Source: Chloroflexota bacterium
GTDB taxonomy: Bacteria; Chloroflexota; Dormibacteria; Dormibacterales; Dormibacteraceae
NCBI GenBank assembly: GCA_005883575.1
Contig: VBFH01000005.1
Span: 1 to 64,000 of the forward strand
Direction of reading: 5' to 3'
DNA length: 64,000 nt
How positions within the stretch are numbered: position 1 is the first letter of the stretch; every line of letters starts with the position of its first letter. The translations under genes were made by a program, and so were the position numbers. The notes under the pieces were generated by a model. The model ran no database searches. It was given only the letters and a program-made list of their open reading frames with translations, and was not told where the DNA came from. Below, piece by piece: positions 31,561 through 41,104 of the stretch.

Positions 31561-34500
31561 ATGGCAACCTCCGCGCGTCGTAACACCGGACCGCACCGCA
31601 CTCCGACGGTGATCAACCGATCACTCGCCCGCCCGACGCCGGTACCCAGAGCGCGGGCCAGCGGCAAAGCGGCGCCCTCCGTGACCGCGCTGGTCCACGA
31701 GCTGGGCACCTGCGTGACCGAGGCCGACCTCCTCCAGGTGCTCTACCGGGGGCTCCAGGGCAAGTTCGGATACGACGCCATCAACCTCCAGGTACTCGAG
31801 CGCGAGGGCTGGTACCACTCGCTCGCCATGGACGCGGGCGTGCTGCAGGACGTTCGCCGCCGGCCGGTGCGGGAATCCATGTACGCACGCCAGTTCGCCC
31901 ACCCGAATACGACGGTCCTGCCGATCGAATCGAACCGCCGCCTGGAGATCGGCAAAGGACCAGGCGTTACGGTCCGCAGCAAGCTTGCCATCTGGGTCCC
32001 AGTGCGGCATCAGAGCGAGCTCATCGGCAGCGTCATCTATCACACGTACCGCAAGCGTCGGGTGCCGCCCGCCGAGCTCCAGTTCCTCGAAGACGTGCAT
32101 GCCCGGCTTGGGATCCTGCTCGCCAATGCGTCCCTCAACGAGCTGACGCGCAACCAGGCGCGCAGCCTCCAGGCCCTGAACGGTGTCGCCCGCGCGATGA
32201 CCTCGACCCTGGACGAGAGCACCGTGCTGACCGGGCTGTACGGAACCCTGCGGGAACTGCTGCCGGTGGACTCGCTCGAGATGGTGACGTTCCAGGAGAG
32301 CACGGACCGCGCCCGGCACCTGCATCTCGACGGGGAGGCGACCGCAACCTCGAAATCGCTTTCCGCGCGGTCGCCACTATCGGCCACGGCCCGCGACGTC
32401 ATGGCCGGCAACAAACCGGTGCTGACCCACGATCCGCACTCGTCCTTGTGGGTTCCGCTCAAAGAGGGCGGCGTCGCACGAGGCGCGCTGGGCATCAAGT
32501 GCTCGCGCCCGTACGCGTACGAAGACTCGACCGCAGCCTTCCTCGAGCTCGTCTCGGACGAGGTCGCGCTGGCGCTTCGCAACGCCCGCAGTTATGAGGC
32601 GATCGAGGATCAGCGCCGCCGGCTCGAGGTCGTCAACTCGGTTGGACGCCGCCTGGCCTCGAGCCTCGACCGCTGGTCGATCATGCGCACGCTGCGCGAG
32701 GAGCTCTCGGCGACGCTGAGCTTCGACGGCTTCATCCTGGCCACGATCACCCAGACGGCCGAAGGCCCCGTCGCCGAGGGCTACCAGTACGTCGCCGGCG
32801 TCGAAGAGGTCGTTCCTCCGGTCGCGCTTGCGATCACGGGTCCTTCGCGCGAGGCATACGAGACCGGCAAGCCGGTGCTGGTGCGGAGCTCGCCGTGGGC
32901 TCGGAGCTTCGAAGGCAAAGATCTCGAGCGCGAGGTCTGGACGGTTGGCCAGGGTGCCGCGGTTTTCGTGTCCGGTCCTCCGTCGGACAGGCGCCGGGTG
33001 TCGCGCTCTTTCGTGTGGGTGCCCGTGCTCAGCGGCGAGCGCATCACGGCCATGCTCTCGCTGCAGTCGTACACCGAAGGCACCTTCGACGAATGGCACG
33101 TCAAGCTCCTGCAGGACGTGGCCGCCCACGTGAGCCTGGCGCTTGCCAACGCCGACCACTTCGCGCAGGCCCAGACGGAGCGCGCGCGCCTTGAAGCGCT
33201 GCACTTGCTGGAGCTGGGGGTCGCGGGCGCGTCCGACGAACGTCAGCTTGCGGACGCCGTCTTCTCCGTCGCGAGCGACTATCTCGAGTCGACCCACATG
33301 GTCCTTGCCTACGTCGATGTCGCCGGCCTCGTGTCCGGGTTCCTCGCTGAGCGCGGCCGGCCGTCGACCTCGGTAGGGCCGGTCCTCATCGACAACGCGC
33401 CCTTCTTCCGCCGGATGATCGACAGCGGTCCCCAGGTCGCGGAATCGGTCAACCCCGAGCCGCCGGACCTTGGTGGGCCGATCGGAAGCTACATCTTCAC
33501 GCGCTCGCCGAGCCACGTCGTCTGGGCGCCGATCACACAGGACGACCGTGTGGTGGCAGGCGTGGTCGCCATGCGCAACGACGGCGCGCGATTCCAGGCC
33601 ACGCACGTGAAGCTGCTCGAGGCCGCGATGCCGGTCGTCGGCATCGCGCTGCGCACGTTGCGGCTCCACCACGCCAACGAGCTCGCGCTCGCGCAGTCGG
33701 TGCGAATCCAGGAGCTGGCGGCGCTGGCCGGCCACGAGCTGATGAGCGTCGTTGCGAACATCGCGGACCAGGCCCGAACCATGCTCGAGTGCGCCGGGGC
33801 GGTCTGCTGGGCGTTCGACACCGAGGGTCGCGTGACGGCAACTCGCGGCAGCGGCGATGCGGCCGCGGAGGAGGTGCTGGCCTGGGCCGGCCTCAACTCC
33901 GACGACCGCATCGCTCCTGCCGGAATCGTCAGCGGGACGGCGCACGACTACGCGTGGAACCTGGTGCCGCTCTGGTATGGCGACCGCCTCGTCGGCGTGA
34001 TCGGCGCGGTGCATGCGTCGACGCTCGTCGCCGAACCGAGCGCCGCGGCCCTCGACTTCGCCCGCCACGCGGCTGTCGCGATCGAGAACGCACGGCTGGT
34101 CGCCGAGACTCGAGGCCGGATCCGCACCCTCGAGGCGGTGGCCGCGTTCACCGAGCTGACGCCCACCGAGCCGGACCGCGCTCGCTCCGAGATGGCGCGT
34201 CTGGTCAGCCGCGCGCTGGCCGGGTCTCAGGGCGAGCTCTGGCTGCTCGAGGACGGCGAGCTCGTGCGCCGTTCCGATGATGGGGAGGCGGCCCCCAAGG
34301 TGCCGGTCACCGACAGCGCGCAGCTGCTGCGTGCGCTTACCTCGGCCGCGGGCGGGCGCCGGCTTCGCGCCCTGCTCGACCTGCTTGGCGCGCCGCCCGA
34401 TGCGTTTGCGATTCCGATCCAGGTCGAAGGCCGGTTCGGGGGTTTGCTGGTGGCGCGCATCACCGTGGGTGGCGCCGAGACGCGCAGGCTCGCCGCCGTG

Positions 34501-35580
34501 CTGGCCGGCCAGGCTTCGGTTCTGCTGGGTCAGCTCGAGCTGGTCGACGCTCTCGACCGCGAGCGTCGGATGATGAACGCGATCCTCCGCCATTCGCCGG
34601 TGGGAGTGATGCTCGAGGACGCCGCAGGGCGGATCGTCTACGCCAATCCCGAGATCGAGTCCATATACAGCCTGCAGGCGTCAGAGATGCCAGGTCGCAA
34701 ACCGGACGAGATCTATGCCGCGGCGGGCGCGATCCTGGCCGAAGACGGCGATTCCGACGGGACGCTCGAGCTCCGCATGAAGGAGCCCGACCGCACCGTG
34801 CATGTGCGGCGCGTGGTCATCCCCGGACTCGAGGGCGAGCCTGCCGGGGTGCTCACGCTGCACGAGGACGTCACCGTGCAGAGGCAAGCGCTCGAGGCGA
34901 AAGACCTGATGCTTCGCGCCATCGGCCACGAGGTCAGGAGTCCCGCCGCGGCGATGAAGAACACCCTCGCCGGGATCATGCAGTGGGACGAGACGATCGA
35001 CTCGGCGGGCCGGCGAACGCTGCTCCAGGAGGCGTACGAGTCGTCGGACCGGCTGCTCAGCCTGGTCGAGAGCCAGCTGATCATCGCCAAGCTGGAGACC
35101 AGGCATTTCGAGCCGACTCCCGAGCCCGTCGACCTTGCGTCGGTCCTGGCCGGGGTGATCGCAGTCCTCCATCATCGCTACGCGGAGCGGACGGCCGCGG
35201 TCCAGGTCAACCTGCCCGGGAACCTGCCCGCCGCATTCTGCGAGCCGGCCCACCTCGCGCAGGTGGTGACGAACCTGATCGGCAACGCGCTCGAGTACAC
35301 GATCGGGTCGGTTCAGGTCGAGGCGCGGCAGGTCCAGCGCGGATGGCTGGAGGTGACGGTGGCCGACAACGGTCAGGGTCTCCCGGCCGCGACCCTCGAG
35401 ACCGTTTTCGAGAAAACGGGTCCCGCCGGCCGGAGCCGGTCCCAGGGCGGCCTCGGGCTAGGTCTCTACCTGTGTCGGCTCGTGGTCGAGCGTTCGTTCG
35501 GCGGCCGCATCTGGGTCGCCGCCAGCGACCGCCGCGGTACGACCTTCAGATTCACCGTCCCTGCCCGGATTCGTACCTAA
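31561..35580 (+). CDS. Histidine kinase with six tandem GAF domains and a PAS domain
   Basis: Encodes about 1339 residues with no membrane segment. Six GAF-like units repeat an L..L..G.A..... helix-to-ALxNA pattern, at about 20-190, 200-360, 360-545, 545-705, 705-860 and 860-1000. A PAS domain follows (about 1005-1110: HSPVGVMLEDAAGRIVYANP). The kinase core has H box IGHEVRSPAAAM (His about 1123), N box NLIGNALEYT, G1 DNGQGLP and G2 GGLGLGLYL, so it should be active. GAF domains bind small ligands or chromophores; no phytochrome-type Cys can be assigned by eye. It is divergent from a lone receiver and followed by a degenerate kinase-like protein. ATG 31561 is preferred over GTG 31555. Confidence 0.9.
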   Translation: MATSARRNTGPHRTPTVINRSLARPTPVPRARASGKAAPSVTALVHELGTCVTEADLLQVLYRGLQGKFGYDAINLQVLEREGWYHSLAMDAGVLQDVRRRPVRESMYARQFAHPNTTVLPIESNRRLEIGKGPGVTVRSKLAIWVPVRHQSELIGSVIYHTYRKRRVPPAELQFLEDVHARLGILLANASLNELTRNQARSLQALNGVARAMTSTLDESTVLTGLYGTLRELLPVDSLEMVTFQESTDRARHLHLDGEATATSKSLSARSPLSATARDVMAGNKPVLTHDPHSSLWVPLKEGGVARGALGIKCSRPYAYEDSTAAFLELVSDEVALALRNARSYEAIEDQRRRLEVVNSVGRRLASSLDRWSIMRTLREELSATLSFDGFILATITQTAEGPVAEGYQYVAGVEEVVPPVALAITGPSREAYETGKPVLVRSSPWARSFEGKDLEREVWTVGQGAAVFVSGPPSDRRRVSRSFVWVPVLSGERITAMLSLQSYTEGTFDEWHVKLLQDVAAHVSLALANADHFAQAQTERARLEALHLLELGVAGASDERQLADAVFSVASDYLESTHMVLAYVDVAGLVSGFLAERGRPSTSVGPVLIDNAPFFRRMIDSGPQVAESVNPEPPDLGGPIGSYIFTRSPSHVVWAPITQDDRVVAGVVAMRNDGARFQATHVKLLEAAMPVVGIALRTLRLHHANELALAQSVRIQELAALAGHELMSVVANIADQARTMLECAGAVCWAFDTEGRVTATRGSGDAAAEEVLAWAGLNSDDRIAPAGIVSGTAHDYAWNLVPLWYGDRLVGVIGAVHASTLVAEPSAAALDFARHAAVAIENARLVAETRGRIRTLEAVAAFTELTPTEPDRARSEMARLVSRALAGSQGELWLLEDGELVRRSDDGEAAPKVPVTDSAQLLRALTSAAGGRRLRALLDLLGAPPDAFAIPIQVEGRFGGLLVARITVGGAETRRLAAVLAGQASVLLGQLELVDALDRERRMMNAILRHSPVGVMLEDAAGRIVYANPEIESIYSLQASEMPGRKPDEIYAAAGAILAEDGDSDGTLELRMKEPDRTVHVRRVVIPGLEGEPAGVLTLHEDVTVQRQALEAKDLMLRAIGHEVRSPAAAMKNTLAGIMQWDETIDSAGRRTLLQEAYESSDRLLSLVESQLIIAKLETRHFEPTPEPVDLASVLAGVIAVLHHRYAERTAAVQVNLPGNLPAAFCEPAHLAQVVTNLIGNALEYTIGSVQVEARQVQRGWLEVTVADNGQGLPAATLETVFEKTGPAGRSRSQGGLGLGLYLCRLVVERSFGGRIWVAASDRRGTTFRFTVPARIRT

Positions 35581-35673
35581 CAAGCGCGGGTGACGATCTC
35601 GGCGAGAGATTGGCGCGCCGAAGATCCGTCGCGGGGGCGCCAGCCCCAGCCTCCGGCCGCGTTAGAAGTCGAT

Positions 35674-36420
35674 ATGAACGCCGTCGCGCCCATATGGGTG
35701 CGTGTTGGCGGCGGCCTCGAGCTGGTCCCCGACCATCTCAGGCACGGCCCGGCGGACACGGAGTTTCCGCCCCCCGGCGGTCCCTGGGAGGCGCTTCTCC
35801 TGAACGGCCGTCTCGTCGGTTGGGCGGAGCGCGGCGGGCTTCGGGTGGCTCGGCAGAGCGCCGAGATAGGGCAGCGGCTCGTCAACGAGCAACGCGACTA
35901 CCTGCTCGGCCGATTGGGCCACAAGCTGCGCTCCTCGGTGCTGGCGCTCCAGGAGTCCGCCCGTCAGGCCGCCTTCGGCCGGCCCGAGCTGCTGGAAGGG
36001 CTTTTCGAGCAGGCGCAGGAGGTGGTACGGAGGGCCGCCGGCCTCGAGGCCGCGGCGGTCGAGCCCAAAGACAGCGCACGCGGCGTCGTCCTGGGCGCGG
36101 TGCTCAACCTCGCCCTGCCGACCGCGACCAACAACGTGCCCGCCGACGCCGTCGTCCTCGGCTCCGAGCCCGTCATGGTCGAGGCCTTCACTCGGATCCG
36201 GGACTGGCTGCTCGGCGATTCGCTCAACGTCGAGGCCCAGCCAATGGGTGGCTGGTGGAGGGTCCAGGTGACGGCCGCCGGTGAGCGCAAACCACTTGCG
36301 GTGCCTGAGCTTGGCGAGCCTCTCGTCCGCCTGATCGTGGATACACAGCTCGACGGCTGGCTCGACGCCGGCCGCTCGGATGGAGTCGACATCTACCTCC
36401 CGGCCTATCACCTGCGCTGA
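35674..36420 (+). CDS. Kinase-like protein lacking ATP motifs; candidate histidine phosphotransferase (ChpT/Spo0B-like)
   Basis: Encodes about 248 residues from ATG 35674 (GTG 35590 in frame is an alternative). After an ~75-residue N-terminal region comes a two-helix DHp-like segment: YLLGRLGHKLRSSVLALQESARQAA with a candidate phospho-His83, then LLEGLFEQAQEVVRRAAGLEA. The rest follows the outline of a HATPase fold (SEPVMVEAFTRIRDWLL, WWRVQVTAAGE, LVRLIVDTQLDGWL, VDIYLPAYHL) but has no N box, no DxGxG and no GxGL. ChpT and Spo0B have exactly such a DHp plus degenerate ATPase layout. It begins 93 nt after the six-GAF kinase. The phosphotransferase role is inferred. Confidence 0.65.
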   Translation: MNAVAPIWVRVGGGLELVPDHLRHGPADTEFPPPGGPWEALLLNGRLVGWAERGGLRVARQSAEIGQRLVNEQRDYLLGRLGHKLRSSVLALQESARQAAFGRPELLEGLFEQAQEVVRRAAGLEAAAVEPKDSARGVVLGAVLNLALPTATNNVPADAVVLGSEPVMVEAFTRIRDWLLGDSLNVEAQPMGGWWRVQVTAAGERKPLAVPELGEPLVRLIVDTQLDGWLDAGRSDGVDIYLPAYHLR

Positions 36421-36429
36421 CGTCCGACC

Positions 36430-37185
36430 GTGGCTCTAGTCACCCGCGTCGTGGCCCCGAATCCGGGGCCGTACACGGGGCCCGGCACCAACACCTGGAT
36501 CATCGAGGCGGGCCCTGTGGTCGCGGTGATCGACCCCGGCCCCGACGACGACTCCCATCTCGCGGCGCTCAACAAGCGCCTCGCCGGCAAAACCGTCGGC
36601 GTCGTCCTGGTCACGCACTCGCACCCCGACCACCTTCCGCTCGCGGAGCGTTTCGCCGCCCCGCACCACGCGTCTGTGCGGCGCCACCCTGAACTGCACG
36701 ACGGCGACATCGTGCGCGCGGGCACTCTCAACCTGACCGCGCTCCACACCCCGGGTCACAGCGCCGACCATCTGAGCTTTGTCATTCCTGAGGATCGCGC
36801 CATCTTTACGGGCGACCTGATCCTCGGCCACGGCAGCTCGATGGTCACCTACCCCGAGGGCGACGTCGCCGCCTACCTGCAATCGCTCGACCGCCTGGCG
36901 GCCCTGGAGCCTCGCATCCTGTTCCCCGGCCACTGGGATCCCGTCACGAACGCGATGGCCAAGATCGAGGAGTACAGGAAGCACAGGCTCGAGCGGGAGG
37001 CCCAGGTGCTGGCCGAGGTCAGGCGCGGCTCCGGCACCGGCGCAGAGCTGACCCGTCGCGTTTACGGCGACCTCGACGAGAGGTTGATCATCGCGGCCGA
37101 GATGACGATGCGTGCGCACCTGCGCAAGCTGGTCGATGACGGCCTGGTGCGCGAGACCGGGGAGGTCTACGAACCCCGTCGGTAA
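36430..37185 (+). CDS. Metallo-beta-lactamase-fold hydrolase (LACTB2-like)
   Basis: Encodes 251 residues. NPGPYTGPGTNTWII opens the MBL fold; the metal motif is THSHPDH (62-68), followed by HTPGHSADHLSFV, FTGDLILGHGSS and LFPGHWDPV. A C-terminal winged-helix-like segment (AELTRRVYG, MRAHLRKLVDDGLV) matches the LACTB2/RNase-type subgroup. GTG start 9 nt after the kinase-like gene. Probable metal-dependent hydrolase or nuclease; substrate unknown. Confidence 0.87.
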   Translation: MALVTRVVAPNPGPYTGPGTNTWIIEAGPVVAVIDPGPDDDSHLAALNKRLAGKTVGVVLVTHSHPDHLPLAERFAAPHHASVRRHPELHDGDIVRAGTLNLTALHTPGHSADHLSFVIPEDRAIFTGDLILGHGSSMVTYPEGDVAAYLQSLDRLAALEPRILFPGHWDPVTNAMAKIEEYRKHRLEREAQVLAEVRRGSGTGAELTRRVYGDLDERLIIAAEMTMRAHLRKLVDDGLVRETGEVYEPRR

Positions 37186-37194
37186 TCTAGGCCC

Positions 37195-38244
37195 GTGACT
37201 CCGATCCTTTCCCTGTCCGCGGCCGAACTCGAGCGGTGGCTCGAAGGTCACGGCGAGCCTGCTTATCGGCGCAAGCAGGTCTGGGCCTGGCTTGCCCGCG
37301 GCGAGATGGATTTCGACGGGATGCGGGACCTGCCGAGAGCGCTGCGCGAGGCGCTGGCGAAGGAATTTCGGGCCAGCTCCCTGAGGTCGATCGCGACCTC
37401 GCAGGCGGACCGCGGCCTCACCTCCAAGACGTTGTTCGAGCTCGACGGCGGGCACTCGGTCGAGGCGGTCGTGATGCGCTATCCGGACCGCTCGACTCTC
37501 TGCATCTCATCGCAGGCCGGATGTCCAATCGGCTGTCCCTTCTGCGCCACCGGCAAATTTCCCTTCGGACGCAACCTGAAAGCTCATGAGATCGTGGAGC
37601 AGGCCGCTGACGCGGTGCGCGTGCTGGCGGCCGAGGGGCGCAGGCTGTCGCACGTGGTGTTCATGGGCATGGGCGAGCCGATGGCCAACTATCACGCGGT
37701 CGTCGAATCCGTCCGCCGCTTATCGGATCCGGAGCTCCTGGGCATCAGCCCTCGGCGCATCGTCGTCTCGACGAGCGGGCTGATCCCTCGCATCACGCAG
37801 CTCGGCGAGGAAAAGATTCCGGTGACGCTGGCCATCTCTCTGCACGCGGCGCGCGATGAGCTGCGCGACGTGCTGGTTCCGATCAATCGCAAATACCCGG
37901 TGCAGGATCTCGTCGACGCGGCCCAGACCTACGCCGAGGGGACGGGGCGGCGGGTCAGCTACGAGTGGGTGATGCTCGCGGGCGTCAACGACACGGAGCG
38001 TGACGCCAAAGAGTTGGGTTCGCTGCTCAAGCACAGGCTCGCGCACGTCAACCTCATTCCCTTCAACCCGGTCGAGGACACGCCTTACCACGCGCCCGAC
38101 CGTGCCTCGATCCGCTCATTCAAGGAAAGGGTCGAGGCTCAGGGCCTGAACGTGACCGTGCGCGACACCCGTGGACGCGAGGCCGACGCGGCTTGCGGGC
38201 AGCTCCACGAGCGCGTAATGCGGACCAGGGTCCCGGTCTCGTAA
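37195..38244 (+). CDS. rlmN: 23S rRNA/tRNA adenine C2-methyltransferase RlmN
   Basis: Encodes 349 residues, full length. Radical-SAM cluster Cys110, Cys114 and Cys117 lie in AGCPIGCPFCATG. VVFMGMGEPMANY, RIVVSTSGLIP, AISLHAARDELRD and NLIPFNPVEDTPYHAP are family marks, and the C-terminal RDTRGREADAACGQL holds the methyl-carrying Cys. It methylates A2503 of 23S rRNA and A37 of some tRNAs. GTG start, 9 nt after the MBL gene. Confidence 0.96.
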   Translation: MTPILSLSAAELERWLEGHGEPAYRRKQVWAWLARGEMDFDGMRDLPRALREALAKEFRASSLRSIATSQADRGLTSKTLFELDGGHSVEAVVMRYPDRSTLCISSQAGCPIGCPFCATGKFPFGRNLKAHEIVEQAADAVRVLAAEGRRLSHVVFMGMGEPMANYHAVVESVRRLSDPELLGISPRRIVVSTSGLIPRITQLGEEKIPVTLAISLHAARDELRDVLVPINRKYPVQDLVDAAQTYAEGTGRRVSYEWVMLAGVNDTERDAKELGSLLKHRLAHVNLIPFNPVEDTPYHAPDRASIRSFKERVEAQGLNVTVRDTRGREADAACGQLHERVMRTRVPVS

Positions 38245-38249
38245 CCTCC

Positions 38250-38954
38250 GTGCTCTTCGCCGGGACGTCCGGTTTCAGCTACGCGACGTGGAAGGGTAAG
38301 TTCTACCCTGCGTCGCTCCCCGGCTCGAAGATGCTTCGCCACTACGCCGAGCGCCTGACGGGGGTCGAGCTCAACGGCAGCTTCTACCGCACTCCTCCCG
38401 AATCGACGCTTTTGAATTGGGCCTCCCAGACGCCGCCTGGCTTCCGCTTCTCCATGAAGGCCAATCGGGGCCTTACCTACTCCGCCGAGGGATTCGATCG
38501 CGTCGGGCTCGCGCGCATCTTCACCGAGCGGATTTCGGTCCTGGGCGAGCGCCTCGGCCCAGTCCTGCTCCAGTTCCCACCCGCGCGGAAGAAGAATGTT
38601 GCGCTCCTCGATTCGCTGCTCACGGCGCTGAACCGCCCGGCGGCCGCTGAGTTCCGGCACGAATCGTGGTTCGACGAGGACACATTTCGCGTCATCCAGC
38701 AGCACGGCGGGGCGCTGGTGATCACGGACGAGGCGAAGTGGCCGCGCGCGCCTCTTGTCGAGCTGGGCTCGATCGCCTACTTCCGGCTACGACGCGGGTA
38801 CACGACAGCATCGCTGCAGCCGTGGGTCGCGGAGGTGAAATCGGCAGTTGCGGCGCACGAGGAGGTCCACGTCTATTTCAAACACGACTCGGGGTCGCCG
38901 GCGCTGGCTCGGCGCCTCTTGCGGCTAGCCGGAAAAGAACCGGTACGGCGATGA
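38250..38954 (+). CDS. DUF72-family protein
   Basis: Encodes 234 residues from GTG 38250: LFAGTSGFSYATWKGKFYP, LTGVELNGSFYRTPPESTLLNWASQTPPGFRFSMKAN, LGPVLLQFPPARKKN, AAEFRHESWF, VHVYFKHDSGSPALA. These are the typical DUF72 (YecE-like) TIM-barrel motifs. Biochemical role unknown. It starts 5 nt after rlmN. Its 3' end overlaps lgt on the opposite strand by 77 nt. Confidence 0.88.
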   Translation: MLFAGTSGFSYATWKGKFYPASLPGSKMLRHYAERLTGVELNGSFYRTPPESTLLNWASQTPPGFRFSMKANRGLTYSAEGFDRVGLARIFTERISVLGERLGPVLLQFPPARKKNVALLDSLLTALNRPAAAEFRHESWFDEDTFRVIQQHGGALVITDEAKWPRAPLVELGSIAYFRLRRGYTTASLQPWVAEVKSAVAAHEEVHVYFKHDSGSPALARRLLRLAGKEPVRR

Positions 38955-39705
38955 CCGCGATCACGACCATCAGCGCCGATGCAAGCTGTGCCTGGCGCAG
39001 GCCGAGAAACACGCTCGGATCTGTACGCATGAAGCTGAGCAGGAAGCGGCCCGCCGCGTAGATTCCGAAGTACGTCAATCCCAAGACCCCGTCCGGGAAT
39101 CGCTTCTTGAGCCGCTGGTGGAAGGGCAGCATCAGGCCGAGGATCGCGAGGCACAGCACCATCTCGTATGCGACCTCGGGGTGCACCACCTTTCCGGGTT
39201 CGCCGAGGGTGTTGGGGTTGACGTACTCAACGCCCCACGGCAGGTTCGTTGGGCTGCCGTGGTGCTCACCGTTGATGATGTCGCCCACACGGCCGATCGC
39301 CAGCCCGATCATCGCGCCGGCGCCACCCGCGTCGATGATCTTCCAGAACGAGAACTTCGACAGTCGGGCCCAGATGTAGGCACCAACCATGGCGCCGAAC
39401 AGTCCGCCCCATTGGCTGATGCCGCCCTCGGTGAGGGCGAAGATGCGAAGAATCTGACCGCCGGCGAACAGTCTGAAGTTCTCCCACACATAGAGGAGTC
39501 GGGCGCCCACAAGACCGGCGATGACCATCCATGCGAGTCCGTCGCCGCTTCCTTTCAGGCTTCCCACGTCCTTCTCCAGGAGCCAGAAGCCCAGTCGTGC
39601 CGCCGCGATGATCCCCAGCACCGAGAACACTCCGTGCCACGTGATCAGCACCGGCCCGAGGCGCAGGATGTTGGGGTTGAGGTCGATGACGATCGTCAGG
39701 GGCAT
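38878..39705 (-). CDS. lgt: Prolipoprotein diacylglyceryl transferase
   Basis: Encodes 275 residues with about seven membrane segments. The Lgt signature is GRVGDIINGEHHGSPTNLPWGVEYV; HPEVAYEMVLCLAI and FGIYAAGRFLLSFMRTDPSVFLGLRQAQLAS complete the family pattern. It transfers diacylglycerol from phosphatidylglycerol to the lipobox Cys of prolipoproteins in the membrane. Start overlaps the gltX stop by 1 nt. The C-terminal tail overlaps the DUF72 gene antisense. Confidence 0.94.
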   Translation of the reverse strand: MPLTIVIDLNPNILRLGPVLITWHGVFSVLGIIAAARLGFWLLEKDVGSLKGSGDGLAWMVIAGLVGARLLYVWENFRLFAGGQILRIFALTEGGISQWGGLFGAMVGAYIWARLSKFSFWKIIDAGGAGAMIGLAIGRVGDIINGEHHGSPTNLPWGVEYVNPNTLGEPGKVVHPEVAYEMVLCLAILGLMLPFHQRLKKRFPDGVLGLTYFGIYAAGRFLLSFMRTDPSVFLGLRQAQLASALMVVIAVIAVPVLFRLAARGAEPAPATPSRV

Positions 39706-41093
39706 CAGACGCGGACGTTGGTGGCCCGCTGCAGCCGCTGCAGCGCAACCTCTTTGGGCAGCAGCTCGAGCGTGTAGTGGATCGGCAGCGAGACTTTCTT
39801 GCCGGTCAGGACGTCACGAAGCGGTGTATAGAACTTGCCTTTGCCGACGCCCGACTCTGCCACCGCCTTCTCCAACGCGCTTTCGATCGCCTCAGCTTGC
39901 CAGGGCATGTCTTGCAGCACGTTGATCGCGGACTTGACGCGCTCGATCGTCTCCGCGTCGAGGGTGGGGGGTGCGGGCTCCGTCCAGAGATAGTCGAGGT
40001 AGTCGACCGCCTGGGCCAGCTTGTGCATGCGCGTCCTGAGCGGTGGGATCGCCCGCTTGACGGTCGCTTCGTCGAGTTGAGGAAGAAAAGGCCGGAGCCG
40101 GCTCGCAAGCTCGTCGTCGCTGAGCTTGCGGATGTACTCGCCGTTGATCCAGTTCAGCTTCTCCCAGTCGAATCGCGCACCCGCGTGCTGCACGCGCTCG
40201 AATGAAAACGCCGTCAGCAAGTCGTCGAAGCTGAAGATCTCCTGCGCCGTGCCGGGATTCCATCCAAGCAGCGCCAGATAGTTCAGGAGTGCCTCGGGGA
40301 GGTAGCCCTGCTCGCGGTAGATGGCAACGTTCAGCTCGGGATGCTTGCGCTTGGACATCTTCGAGCCGTCCTTGGCGAGGATCAAGGGCATGTGCGCGTA
40401 CGCCCGCGGGCGCTCGTAGCCGAGGGCGTCGACGAGCATCAGCTGGTACGGCGTGTTGGACAGGTGCTCCTCGCCGCGGATCACGTGGGTGATCTTCATC
40501 AGGGCGTCGTCGACCGGGCTCGCGAACTGATACGTTGGATAGCCGTCCGACTTGACGATGATGAAGTCGCCGATCAGGTCTCCGTCGAAGTGCATCTCGC
40601 CGCGGACCATGTCCTTGAAGCTGACGTCGCCGCCCGGCACTTTGAAGCGGACGGCGAACACCGAGCGGCCTTCCAGTGGATTCGTGAGGCAGCGCCGCGA
40701 GTACTTGTAGGCCCGCTTCTCCGACTGCGCCTGCCTGCGCTCGGTCTCAAGCTCCTCAGGTGTGCAGTAGCAGCGGTAAGCCTTACGCTCCGTGATCAGC
40801 CGCGCCGCCTCTTCCTTATAGAGGTCCAGGCGCTCCGACTGGCGGTAGGGCGCATGCGGGCCGCCCTTGTCCGGTCCCTCGTCCCAGTCGAGCCTCAGCC
40901 AGTGCAGGCTCTCGTAGATCAGCGCCTCGTATTCGGGACGGTTGCGCTCGACGTCGGTGTCATCGATGCGCAGGACGAACGTTCCGTCCTGCTGGCGCGC
41001 GAAGAGCACGTTGTAGAGCGCGGTGCTGGCGGTACCGAGGTGCGCGAACCCCGTCGGGCTGGGCGCGATCCTGACGCGAACGGACACCGCCAT
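39705..41093 (-). CDS. gltX: Glutamyl-tRNA synthetase
   Basis: Encodes 462 residues, full length class I synthetase. HIGH region APSPTGFAHLGTASTAL, RIDDTDVERN, YRCYCTPEEL (zinc-type region), VIRGEEHLSNTPYQ and the KMSKS equivalent SKMSKRKHPELN are all visible, with a helical anticodon-binding C terminus (LPIHYTLELLPKEVALQRL). It charges tRNA-Glu. It is divergent from the S51 peptidase with an 11-nt gap, so promoters overlap coding sequence, and it is translationally coupled to lgt. Confidence 0.95.
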   Translation of the reverse strand: MAVSVRVRIAPSPTGFAHLGTASTALYNVLFARQQDGTFVLRIDDTDVERNRPEYEALIYESLHWLRLDWDEGPDKGGPHAPYRQSERLDLYKEEAARLITERKAYRCYCTPEELETERRQAQSEKRAYKYSRRCLTNPLEGRSVFAVRFKVPGGDVSFKDMVRGEMHFDGDLIGDFIIVKSDGYPTYQFASPVDDALMKITHVIRGEEHLSNTPYQLMLVDALGYERPRAYAHMPLILAKDGSKMSKRKHPELNVAIYREQGYLPEALLNYLALLGWNPGTAQEIFSFDDLLTAFSFERVQHAGARFDWEKLNWINGEYIRKLSDDELASRLRPFLPQLDEATVKRAIPPLRTRMHKLAQAVDYLDYLWTEPAPPTLDAETIERVKSAINVLQDMPWQAEAIESALEKAVAESGVGKGKFYTPLRDVLTGKKVSLPIHYTLELLPKEVALQRLQRATNVRV

Positions 41094-41104
41094 ATCCTAC
41101 GAAC

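Noticed and set aside
32377-34593. 738-codon reverse frame within the kinase gene
   Set aside because: Shadow of the six-GAF kinase, whose domains are convincing in the forward frame.
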